From Capronia americana (lineage: Eukaryota > Ascomycota > Eurotiomycetes > Chaetothyriales > Herpotrichiellaceae), in the NCBI GenBank assembly GCA_016110215.1, contig JADWQD010000013.1:806001-870000 (forward strand): a stretch of DNA of 64,000 nucleotides, read 5' to 3'. Under the pieces are notes generated by a model. It had not been told where the DNA came from, made no database searches, and worked only from the letters and a program-made list of their open reading frames with translations. This document shows positions 54,295 through 63,483 of the stretch, in pieces; position 1 is the stretch's first letter; each line of letters begins with the position of its first letter. A program made the translations under genes and the position numbers.

Positions 54295-55073
54295 TTAGTC
54301 TTGCCGGCCTTTGAGTAATCGTTTCGTGACCTTGTCCTTCTCGATGATGTAGACATGCGCACCCCAGCCCGAGAGAGCGTCTCGGTCGACGGCATTCAGA
54401 AGTGCTTGAGAGATGGTTTCGAAGAGATCCTCTGGTTCCTAGGACCCGATTAGCCTCTAGAGCGCTCAGCAGCGATTCGGATATATCCTCACTAGGTCTG
54501 GCTCCCATAGCCCTTCACATGTTCCGAACAGCTGATCACTCGCCGTTCCCGCCACAATGAAGTCCTTGGCGAAATCAATGCAGCCAATGCTGTCGAACCC
54601 GCAAATGAAGGGCTTCCCCGTTGTGTGATTAATGCCTGCCAGCACTGGAGAGACAAACCAAGGACCAAATCGTCTCTCGTATAAACTGCTGCTCACAAGA
54701 TTGGCCAGTGTTTGTGGTGAGATGTTGCGCTCTTCTCGCAGCCGGTACATGTTGACTTTGTAGCGGAAGGTGTCGCTGACAGTCTGTACGTCGGTGGCCA
54801 GACCAGTCAGGCCCAGGAAGACCGAGGGAGCATAATTGAAGATCTTAGGGAAGTTGTTTGAGACAGTGAGGGCTTGTAGGCCGAGACGTAGATCGCAGGC
54901 TATGGCCACACAATCTTTACCGACCATTGCGACGCAGGCGCCGCCATCTGATAATATCGTTAGAAAGGGTTCATGTTCGGTTCATGGAGGAGCATACTGA
55001 TGTCGAACGGGGAGCTCTGAGCAAGACGTTAGCATTGACTCTCTTCCTATTGTCATTTTGGAAAACTTACCAT
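54295..55073 (-). CDS. pup3: 20S proteasome subunit beta-3 (Pup3)
   Basis: Four coding exons, 55073-55071 (ATG only), 55016-54998 (19 nt), 54947-54493 and 54438-54295, give 206 residues, the size of yeast Pup3. The spliced start MSSPFDINGGACVAMVGKDCVAIACDLRLGLQALTVSNNFPKIF and the end EPEDLFETISQALLNAVDRDALSGWGAHVYIIEKDKVTKRLLKGRQD are highly conserved beta-3 sequences. Beta-3 is a non-catalytic subunit: no propeptide with Gly-Thr1 processing site is present, as expected. It sits in the inner beta ring of the 20S core. The first intron begins directly after the A of the ATG triplet's last base (ATG|GTAAGT). It is divergently placed to the UBX gene, about 500 nt away. Confidence 0.95.
54998..55016 (-). 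other. 19-nt coding microexon of pup3
   Basis: Bounded by TTGCTCAG and GTATGC on the minus strand, it encodes SSPFDI plus one base. Together with the ATG-only exon it makes the N-terminus depend on two consecutive small introns. Confidence 0.88.
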
Positions 55074-55570
55074 GATGGAGTTGTACAATAGAACAATCAA
55101 GACGAGGACGAAGCAAGAGAGCAAGCGATCACTGGAGCATGAGAGACAGCGGTGTGGATAAGTGACAACTCTCACACGAAAGTAGATGCGCAGGCACGCC
55201 AGCAAACGCGTTCGCAGTTCGGATGAGGCTCAAGGCTGAGCCTGCGAGTGCTGGTCAAGGACCAATAGGCAGGCATCTTACCTAATCCCGCAGGCCAGGA
55301 GCACCAAGAGCAATGACGCGGGCGTGCGCTTGCCTGCAGGTGGGCTGTTCACTCGCCGCCTGCTTCTCCGCGTTTGAATATCAAATCAACATGATCAGCC
55401 TCATCACACGCACCAGTCAGAGATTCTAGACTATTCTATTTATCTTTCCCTCACTGGCAACATAATACCGATCTCATATTTCATATCTCCCGCCTCTTCC
55501 TACCGGCCATAATCTACTTAGCAAGACGACTGTCACCCCACCATACCAGGCTCCTGCCTGAGCATTTAAC
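55074..55570. promoter_or_regulatory. Bidirectional promoter region, pup3 / UBX gene
   Basis: The 497 nt between divergent start codons must contain both promoters and 5'UTRs. I looked for the yeast PACE proteasome box (GGTGGCAAA or complement) and saw no exact copy. No other element is assigned. Confidence 0.4.
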
Positions 55571-57137
55571 ATGGCGTCCCATGTCGTAGTCATTGATGCC
55601 ACCGCTCGAAGAACGCAGATCAAGACAACCCCTGGCAAACACCTAAGTGAGGTTCTCGAGGAGGCTTGCTCGAAGCTAGGTATCAATGCCGCTCAGTACG
55701 GCTTAAGGTACGTTCGCTTCCCGTTACGAGGCCCGAAGAATCAAGTTTCTAACCAGGTTCTTCAGACACAATAACAAGCAAGTCGACCTTTCCAAACCTC
55801 TCCGCCTGTCCGGGCTGTCGTCTGGCGCGAAACTTGAGCTCGTCCAGCTTTCTAAATCCGCCGGAGCTGTCTCAATAGCTCTCCAACTACCAGAATCGGA
55901 AGCAAGAGGTGTACCCAACGCCAGACTCACAGACAAGTTTGCTAGCTCAACAACACTGTGGCAGCTGCTGAGAAAGTTTGAGGCTGGAGTTGCTGGAGGT
56001 ACAGAACCACGGAACTTTACTGCTCGAGGAGTACTATCAACCTCTCAGGGCAGTTCGGATGCGGGCAGACTGTACTATGAACAGCCGGTAATTCAGATCA
56101 TGAATAGGGAATTGGCGTCCTTTACAGACCTGCAAAAATCGCTGGCACAGCTGGGATTCAACACCGGCTCAGCATTGTTGAGGCTGAGTTTCCGAGCCAC
56201 CGAGACACCGCTCGAAGAGGCTATGGTCCAAATACAAGAGTACTTTACCTTGATCGAGGGCGAAGGGCCAGCGGCCCCGCCATCGCAGCCGCAACAAAGT
56301 GCTCCTGCAACAGAACCGCAGCCTGCAGCACTCACAACGCAACCAGAATGGACGGAAGAGAGTCATTCACAGCCGGCTCTTCAGCCCCAGCCGGAAACAT
56401 CTACCACTTCATCTCCACGGTCACCAACAGCCACATCAGCGTCCGGTCGTCCGATCTCCGTATTCCGGCCTCCCACCGCATCCACGCCCTCAGCAGCCCT
56501 CACGTCTCACAACGAAGCCGATTACACACCGACAATTGAACATGCTCAAATCCATCAAAAAGTCCTCCAGCAGAATACCAGGAATGTTCGCCTGAAAACT
56601 GAAGCCGAGCTCGCCGCTCAAGCCGAAGAGGAAGCGGCCAAATGGGCGGCTGTGAAGAATGTCGAGATCAAAATCCGCTTCCCTGATCAGAGTACTATTG
56701 TGACGCCCTTTACCCAGTCGGACAATGCAGCAGACCTGTATCACTTTGTACGAGAATGCCTGGAAACCCGGTGGCGGTCAGAAGTGTTCCTGCTTCGAAA
56801 TCCCGGCATCAGAGGCAAGAACGAGTTCATTCCGGATGATAGTGGCAAGAAGTTAATCAAAGACCTCCAGCTTAAAGGCCGGATGCTCCTGACGTTCGCC
56901 TGGGACGAGCAGAAAGCCAGCGTTCAGGCGCGTAGTACCAAGTCTGTTCTAAGAGAGGATCTGAGGGAGCGCGCCCAAGAATTGGAAGTCAAAGACGTGA
57001 CAATGATCGATGTCGAGGCTGACAAGGATCCTGGAGTCAAAATCAATGTGGGCAAGATGGACACTGGTAATTCTGAAGACAGTGGCCAGTCCAAGTCGAA
57101 GATGCCCAAGTGGTTGAAGGGCCTGAACAAGAAATAG
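55571..57137 (+). CDS. ubx4: TUG/ASPL-type UBX-domain protein (Cdc48/p97 cofactor)
   Basis: Two exons, 55571-55707 and 55766-57137, give 502 residues. The N-terminus MASHVVVIDATARRTQIKTTPGKHLSEVLEEACSKLGINAAQYGLRHNNKQVDLSKPLRLSGL is a TUG-UBL1 ubiquitin-like domain. A second ubiquitin-like region (VSIALQLPESEARG...TDKFASSTTLWQLLRKFE) follows around residues 75-190. A Pro/Gln/Ser-rich linker covers about residues 200-320. The UBX domain is near residues 340-430 (VEIKIRFPDQSTIVTPFTQSDNAADLYHFVREC), with FLLRNPG in place of the usual FPR loop. Such proteins recruit or disassemble Cdc48 hexamers; human relatives are ASPSCR1/TUG and yeast has Ubx4. The acceptor TTCTTCAG is chosen over an upstream CAG because it keeps LRHNNK in frame. 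Confidence 0.88.
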
Positions 57138-57611
57138 AGTTCATCGTCTACAGGTATCAATTTGGCCTCGGTGCAAGTTCATGGGCGTGAGCACCGTGTT
57201 GCCGGCATATACCAGCAACTGGAAAGCTCATCACCCGAGATAGATTGGGTGACGATCGGACCACAGATCGGAATGTGGTGGTAGACTTGGAGATATTGAC
57301 GAACGCGATACCCTTGACAGCCTTGACCGATGGTCGGCCCTTTTTTTGATATAGCCTACGAGAATGAGCTGTTCTCGTACGCAGTAACAGTATTTGAGCC
57401 AGGACTGACTCTACCTTTCAACCCAAGGAATCTTCCCTCCCGGAAAATTATCTCCGTCCAGAAGCCGGCACTAGTAGATCAGCCGAAGAAACACCGCCCA
57501 CAATCGCATTTTCGACATTGCGGGAACTATGATCGAGAGAGAGAGACACCACCCTCCTTCAACTGCATTCTCCAGCTCAGCTCTCTAAAACCACTCGACA
57601 CCACCGTCAAG
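57138..57611. other. Intergenic region, promoter of the eL38 gene
   Basis: Between the UBX stop and the eL38 ATG. Short frames only. Confidence 0.5.
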
Positions 57612-58378
57612 ATGCCCTCCGAAGTCACAGACATCAAGCAATTCCTCGAAATTGCACGGAGAAAGGATGCCAAAGGTGCGCAGGTTCCACTTCTCCTCTC
57701 CGCGCACATTCCAATCTCTACATCTGTGCCAGGCCCCCATGCGCTCTCCTCGCTCTAGATTTCAGTGCCGTTACTAATCTCTTTTGCTGCCACTAGGCGC
57801 CCGCCTCAAGAAATCCTCCAAGAGCAAGGACATCAAGTTGAAGCTCCGGGGCAAGCGGTTCCTGTACACGCTCATCCTCAAGGACTCGGACAAGGCCGAT
57901 AAGATCAAGCAGAGTTTGCCGCCTAGTAAGTTCTGGTTGCGTTTCTATATGTTTTGCCGGATTCGGGGATTCGGGGTCCCAGGGTAGCCAAACGGAGGGC
58001 GAGAGAGCCGGGAAGATGCGCGATCAAAGAGCAGGATTTGGTGCCTTGACAAAACTTGGTTCAAGCGGCGGACAAGACAGTGCAAGGAAGGGAAGGGCAG
58101 CGCAGGACAAAAGGGCGCGCGAATGACCCGGGCATATCTGAGGTCATTATGTTCGTGCTTGTGATCTACCTTCCGCTGCCCTTCGACGCACCGCACCGCA
58201 CTGGACTGCAAATACGCACTGGGAATCGACTCTGCATCTTGCCTCTGTCCCTGCTTCTTGGAAGGAAGGAAGAGTTACTCGCATTCTCAAGAGACCATGC
58301 TGACTTCTTACCTCCCCCCTCGCAGCGATGGATTTCCAAGAAATCGGCAAGAAGAACAAGAAGCCCAAGAAGAACTGA
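57612..58378 (+). CDS. rpl38: 60S ribosomal protein eL38
   Basis: Three exons, 57612-57675, 57797-57925 and 58326-58378, give 81 residues, the normal eL38 length. MPSEVTDIKQFLEIARRKDAK, KLRGKRFLYTLILKDSDKADKIKQSLPP and the lysine-rich end EIGKKNKKPKKN align with eL38 throughout. The protein is a small component of the large cytosolic ribosomal subunit. Splice junctions GTGCGC/CTAG and GTAAGT/GCAG are in phase. Intron 1 is 121 nt and intron 2 is 400 nt, much longer than others in this window; I looked for C/D-box snoRNA motifs in it and saw no convincing pair. Confidence 0.94.
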
Positions 58379-58606
58379 GCGCTATTGATCTGATCCGATT
58401 TGCACCGGTCGGCGAGGAAGCCCTGCAGTGTTATTGTTTTCAGAGCCGACGGGACATTGCGTGTGTTCGAGTTCAGCTACAGCAACCGGTACCGATAATG
58501 ATTTGGGGTGACCCGACTCGGTTGAACGCTTGAGAGCCCCCATTTCCCTGTACGTCAGTATGCATATGAGAAGTGTACGTGGGTGGATGCAGGTCCGGGA
58601 ACCTCG

Positions 58607-58631
58607 ATGTGTGTGTGTGTGCGCGCGCGCG
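58607..58631. repeat. Alternating (TG)n(CG)n tract, Z-DNA candidate
   Basis: Twenty-five bases of strictly alternating purine-pyrimidine, first TG then CG steps, lie between the convergent eL38 and NAT9-like genes. CG and TG steps are the classic Z-forming sequence. Confidence 0.85.
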
Positions 58632-58979
58632 GATAGTGTCCGAGACAATGGATCACCCAAGGTATCAATACTCGTGCGGATCAGAGCAGGCTGGCTTGTA
58701 TCCTGTGTGCATGCGTGGATGATTCGGCCTATGTAGGATGGAATGAAACAAGCCGCTGCATATCTCTAACATCGCAGGTGCGCCCGATGTGGGTCACGGC
58801 CGCCAATGAAGCCTTGAAAACCCATTTCTACGAATCCAAGATCAGGAATTCAAGATCAGGGATCAAAGACCAAGAATCCCGTGGGTGTGTGCATCGCGTT
58901 GCGTTGCGCGGCGCCGGTCTATCTTCATCGTCATCTGTCCCTGTCTGTCTGCGTTCTATGCCTTCGCAAGCAAAATGAA

Positions 58980-59978
58980 TCACAGCGCCGGCTCCTCTAA
59001 CCTCAAACACGCCCCGCAAGAGCACTCGTACAATGCCTCTCTGTATGCCTTGTCGACTTCCCTCCCTTGCTCCCCAACCAGCTTCCCCCTGTCTAACCGG
59101 AGCTCAAACTCCCCAAAGTAACTCTCCTGATCGCTCGTCTTAGTGAATCCCAAGGCCTCGAAAAGGGCAATACTCCCACGATTGGAGCTGGCGATCTTGA
59201 CCGTGAAATAGCCGAACTGACGTCCCTCCACAGCGACATCAGTAGTTCCATGCTGTGCTGACCCGGGAGTCGGCCCTCGGTGGAACTCTTCCAGAATCTG
59301 GCCCTCATGGCGGACGATATACTCCAGGAATGTCAGCAGGGCGGTTTTGCCGAGGCCCTTCCGACGGTGGTCCGATTCAGCGATCATGAGTTCGAGTTCA
59401 CCGATCACAATCGAGGGGTTGACCCTCGAGGTATTGGTAGAGTCCGCGTTCGAGTCGTTGTGTATTTCGTTAATGCCGTCGGGGCGCGTTTCTTCCCTCT
59501 CGACGGTAGAGATGAAGAGATTCACATCCCCGACCATGGCGTCGAGTTCGTCTTCAAGGTGTGCATGACCCCAAGAAGCGGCGGTACCATGATCCGCTAG
59601 GTGCTCCTCCCCATTGGTATAAATGCGATGGAATGGTCGACAGATGATGAAGGTAAGCTTGTCGCCATCGTTTCGCCAGCTTCGTTGCATGGCGTGCTCC
59701 TCTGCCAGGGTAAGAGGCTCTGAAGCTGTTGCCTCTTGGATGTGCTGTTGCAGACGCGGGCGGTCAGCATTCGAAGTCCCGCGATTGAGTCATGTTTGAG
59801 CGGGTGTTGACTTACGGGGTCTTTCATCCATTCGTGATATTTAGGCACATGGTGCGCGTTGTATGGCACGAGGACCAGTTTTTTCGTAGACACGCCTGAG
59901 TAGTGAATGTTTTAGACCATCGTTTCGTTGAAGAGTGATCAAATGGGTAGACTTACAGGTATGTTCGTTGATACGCAT
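58980..59978 (-). CDS. NAT9-like GNAT N-acetyltransferase
   Basis: Three exons, 59978-59957 (22 nt), 59895-59816 and 59744-58980, give 288 residues. The spliced N-terminus MRINEHTCVSTKKLVLVPYNAHHVPKYHEWMKDPHIQEATASEPLTLAEEHAMQRSWRNDGDKLTFII is the NAT9 hallmark (LVPY..HHVPKYHEWM and TASEPLTL.EE..MQRSW). The acetyl-CoA loop is HRRKGLGKTALL, and IASSNRGSIALFEALGF is the C-terminal GNAT motif B. NAT9 proteins are poorly characterised GNAT enzymes; animal mNAT9 is linked to microtubule stability. The tail after residue 240 is variable. A separate acidic stretch EREETRPDGINEIHNDSNADSTNTS is probably a loop insertion. Family firm, substrate unknown. Confidence 0.9.
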
Positions 59979-60147
59979 GTTATCGACCTATCCATCATGA
60001 GGTCAGGTCATCTGGAGTTGATGATCACACCAGACGGACATCCGTGTGCAATGCATTCGGTGAAATATTAATGAAGGACCAAAAAATCAAGTTGTGCCTT
60101 GGGGCGGGGAATTCCGAAGTCGCGATGCACAGCTGAAGCAGCCTTTG

Positions 60148-61668
60148 TCACGACCCGTTCGTGTTGTCTGGGTCATAAATGTCGAATTTCACCACCTCGA
60201 CTTCCAAGGTCTCTGTATCGACCAACACAAGCTCGCCGGTTTTGTGGAATCTTGGGAGCGTGATGAGTCGGACTTGTTGGCCGGCAGGCCCATGGATGAC
60301 TGTGGTGTCGAACTTGGGCTGATTGCCGACAAAGAAGACATGCGGGCATTCGTCAATGACGAACTGGTCGCGGTCTTGGAAGGGATAGCACCACAATGTA
60401 TCCGGCGCGGTGGGTGCTCCGCACCGCCATCTGAGCATGCTGGCCAGGACTTCTAACCGCCCGTCTGTACCTTTGCCATCGAGTCCGTCGACGTCGATGT
60501 ACTTGAAGATGTCGTCTACGGGCTGACCACTGTTTCCCATGAAGCGCCACCCCTCGACATCGCCGTCCCAGGGATTAGTGACGCTGTCGAGCCAACCTGG
60601 ATCTTCTTCCTCGGGGTCGGCGATGTTTGCAGACGAGTAGGCTCGAGCATGGGGGAACATGGCCGGATGGATGGGCTGTTGCGGTAAACTCGCATTCGCC
60701 GGGTCTTGTTCACCCGCCATTATGGTGATGGGAATGCTGGGCAGAAGTTCAGCTAGGAATTGGTCGAGGTGAGCGGTGGGGGTCGGGTTATAGGACGCTG
60801 CGTCGTAGCCATATTTACGGTGCGCTGGTTTCTCGTCGTCGTCGGAAGACGAATCATCCGCTAACCCTGAGGCGATTGAGTTACCCGCAATAATCAGCCG
60901 GGAGATTGTGCTGGCTGCTTGCCGGTCCTCCTCGTCCAACGCCTCTCCCAGCAGAAACTCGGAAAGGAGCGAGAGGTTCAGCGCGTCGCCGTCTGTGCCC
61001 GAGATGTCCAACCCGCTGACCAAGGCGATCTTCTTGGCCGGCTGATCGACATTCATCTTTGTATCTTCCTCTTCGTCTTGTTCCCATCGCTTTGGTTGTT
61101 TTGGCAAGTCCGCAATATGTATGTCCAAGACTTCAAAGTCGCCGTTCGCATTCTCCGTCCCAAGAGCCGCGACAACCACACCCGTGACCAGTAGATTGTT
61201 CTTCAACATCGCACCGGTCAGACGTAGTCGGCCAGATTCGTCCTCCAGCATGACCTGCGCTTCTCGGTCCCGTGAAACATACGTGTGTTGCAGCGTCATC
61301 GCGGTAAGTAACTGTTCCTTCGCTACGTCCTCTAAGATGTTGGGCTTCAGTGGCAGATCCATGTAGATTGTCCCAACGACCCAGCACAATTGACCCTGTC
61401 GCACGTCGAGCACTCTGTCCACTCTTTGTCCCTTCTCTCCCGCGATCTCAAATTGCTCCCAGTCAGCTGCAGCGACCTCTTCCAGCACTGGTTTGAGCTT
61501 TGCCAGGCGCAAGAAGTACATGTCCGCGAACTGTTGCAGGTAATTTTTCGCCTGGCCTCGCGCAGTACGGTAGGAATAGAGCGGGTTGTAGCCGGACGCG
61601 ACCCTGCGCCGCTCCTCGAATTTCTCATCCTTTTGCCATGGCCGCAGGAGACTCCTCACCGGCGCCAT
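60148..61668 (-). CDS. POL31: DNA polymerase delta subunit 2 (Pol31/Cdc1)
   Basis: A single exon of 506 residues from ATG 61668. The N-terminal OB-fold part includes RVLDVRQGQLCWVVGTIYMDLPLKPNILEDVAKE and AQVMLEDESGRLRLTG, and the C-terminal calcineurin-like (inactive phosphoesterase) part includes ALVSGLDISGTDGDALNLSLLSEFLLG, LIIAGNSIASG, LLPSIPITIMAGEQDPANASLPQQPIHPAMFP and NPWDGDVEGWRFMGNSGQPVDDIFKY. These blocks are diagnostic of the B subunit of DNA polymerase delta, which links the catalytic Pol3 to Pol32 and acts in nuclear replication and repair. The phosphoesterase metal residues are mostly replaced, as in all eukaryotic B subunits. The gene lies only 169 nt from the start of the NAT9-like gene on the same strand, so its 3'UTR and that promoter are tightly packed. 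Confidence 0.95.
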   Translation of the reverse strand: MAPVRSLLRPWQKDEKFEERRRVASGYNPLYSYRTARGQAKNYLQQFADMYFLRLAKLKPVLEEVAAADWEQFEIAGEKGQRVDRVLDVRQGQLCWVVGTIYMDLPLKPNILEDVAKEQLLTAMTLQHTYVSRDREAQVMLEDESGRLRLTGAMLKNNLLVTGVVVAALGTENANGDFEVLDIHIADLPKQPKRWEQDEEEDTKMNVDQPAKKIALVSGLDISGTDGDALNLSLLSEFLLGEALDEEDRQAASTISRLIIAGNSIASGLADDSSSDDDEKPAHRKYGYDAASYNPTPTAHLDQFLAELLPSIPITIMAGEQDPANASLPQQPIHPAMFPHARAYSSANIADPEEEDPGWLDSVTNPWDGDVEGWRFMGNSGQPVDDIFKYIDVDGLDGKGTDGRLEVLASMLRWRCGAPTAPDTLWCYPFQDRDQFVIDECPHVFFVGNQPKFDTTVIHGPAGQQVRLITLPRFHKTGELVLVDTETLEVEVVKFDIYDPDNTNGS

Positions 61669-62410
61669 GTTTGACACCTATCGTCCCGGCTAAGGTGCTC
61701 GTTTGGCGTACGTCAAGAATCAAGAAGTTATTGTGGTCATGCAGCGTTGAGATCGGGATCAGCGAACATGGACGTGAACTGACGCCCGACGCGTTGAGCG
61801 CGTCTCAATTTACACTACGGTTTAGTGCCTCCTGGTCCACCGTACTGATTACGGTCGACCAACTCGGGAGGTTGAAGCGCACTGCCTTCTCCCACTGTCT
61901 GTCTTCCAGGTCCTCATCGGTTCCAAAAGAATGTTTCTTGTCTCTCTCCCAACACAGCGCACAGCATCCGTCATGCTATTGTCTGACCTTGCCTTGAAGC
62001 AATCGTCCATTCAAACCCTATGTGGTTGATGTGATGGTGGCGAGGTTGCCCTTCATCCAGACACGGCATTATCAACACGTCTTCCTGCTGTGAGTTCCAA
62101 AGAACAGCGAGGCCACTAAAGTTTGGTTCTGCTCTGCCTGGAGCTGGTTCTGCTGTCAACAGTGTTCCTCTATTGGCCACCATGATGTGTCTGAGGACCT
62201 GCAGCCCCGTATTGTTTCCGCAGCCCGAATTTTAAGACTTGGGCGGAGGACCTTCAAGCCTCAGGAAAAAGCATTTAAACACGCTTCGCCCTGCTCATTG
62301 TGTTAAGTATTCTTCCTTCCATCACACTGACTTGATACTTCTTCTCTCACACTTGACGCACACGCATCCTCTTTCCCAGTCACTACCACTACCACCACCC
62401 AGAAGCTACC
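61669..62410. other. Intergenic region, shared promoter of divergent genes
   Basis: Between POL31 (minus) and the secreted protein (plus). The last 150 nt is CT/CA-rich (CTTCTCTCACAC..CCACTACCACTACCACCACC), typical of a fungal 5'UTR or core promoter. Confidence 0.5.
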
Positions 62411-63155
62411 ATGTATATGAAGTCGGTGCTAGTGTTGTGTGCGCCCTTCCTCCTGCTGCACGGTACGACTAGCCTGCCGGTCAATGGCACCCGGCCCAAC
62501 ATCCTCAACCAGCGGGATGATTACAACCTCCAAGACGTCGTGATCGCCTGCAACGAAGACAAATGCCCAATGAGGACGGTGCTTGTCGATGCCAATGCCC
62601 CCAAGTGGTCGCAGACGTGCCCGCGGAGAGCCCTGGCTGCATTGGCCAACTACCTCGAGTTCTGCGAGGAGAAGAGAGACGGAAAGTGCCTGACGCCCAT
62701 CAACACTCCCAGAATGCCTAGCATCGCCGACTGCTGCGGCGACTGGGTGCATGTCGACGACCCGTACTACCAGGATTATCCCACTGTAAGTTACCCTCTT
62801 GCATGCACCGCTCGAGCATTCCTGACATTTATTATTTTAGATGCGGGACCCTGAGACGGGAGAAGGAGTTCCCCTCCAGACGGGTGCAGAACTCTACGCG
62901 TGGCCGGCCCCAGAGGACTATGTCAAGAGCGACCAGGTGTACGAGGACCATCGGGACTGGGTCTTCCGCAAGGTGATCAAGCCAAACGCGTGGGAATACA
63001 AGACCGAACTGCCCGTGTGCGGGCTCTGGTTGCCGTGGACGGAGCCGCAGTTCCAGTACTTCATGCAGAACCTCCTGTCGACATATCACCTCGACGAGGT
63101 GCAGGAGACGCTGGAGTCCAACACGGATGGGATGGGGCCGCCCAACGATCCGTAG
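62411..63155 (+). CDS. Small secreted cysteine-rich protein
   Basis: Two exons, 62411-62785 and 62841-63155, split at GTAAGT/TTTTAG, give 229 residues. The N-terminus MYMKSVLVLCAPFLLLHGTTSLP has a basic-hydrophobic signal peptide, with cleavage likely near residue 20. The mature part has eight cysteines (in IACNEDKC, QTCPRR, EFCEEKRDGKC, DCC and PVCGLW), an even number suited to four disulfides, and many Trp/Tyr/Pro residues. One possible N-glycosylation site is NGT. No TM segment or GPI signal follows. There is no domain I recognise; a role as secreted effector-like or cell-surface protein is only an inference. The second Met (residue 3) is an equally possible start. Confidence 0.8.
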
Positions 63156-63483
63156 GGGGGAGGAGAGGCGGTTATGTTCGGGTTTGCGGAATAGAAGGCC
63201 GACAAAGACGGTCTGAGGCTGAGGTCTGTTTTTGACGAGCCCTAGATATCCAGGCGACTGTAGCTGAGGCTGTCGTCGAAAGTCGTCCAGCTGTCGGATG
63301 GCCATTTTCGGGCGCAAGTGCGAGTGCGAGGGTAGCGGGCGGACAGGGCCACCAGACAGCCGACAGCAGACATGAGAATAGTCTCTCGTCCTGACCAGAC
63401 ACAGGAGATGGCACGGTCGCGTAGTTTCAAACTTGAAAAATCGACACATCTCCTCCCTTCTTTTTCTTTTCTTTTTCTTCTTC
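63156..63483. other. Intergenic region between convergent genes
   Basis: Includes a pyrimidine-rich tract (TTCTTTTTCTTTTC-like, 63460-63490) close to the end of the thioesterase gene. Nothing else recognised. Confidence 0.5.
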
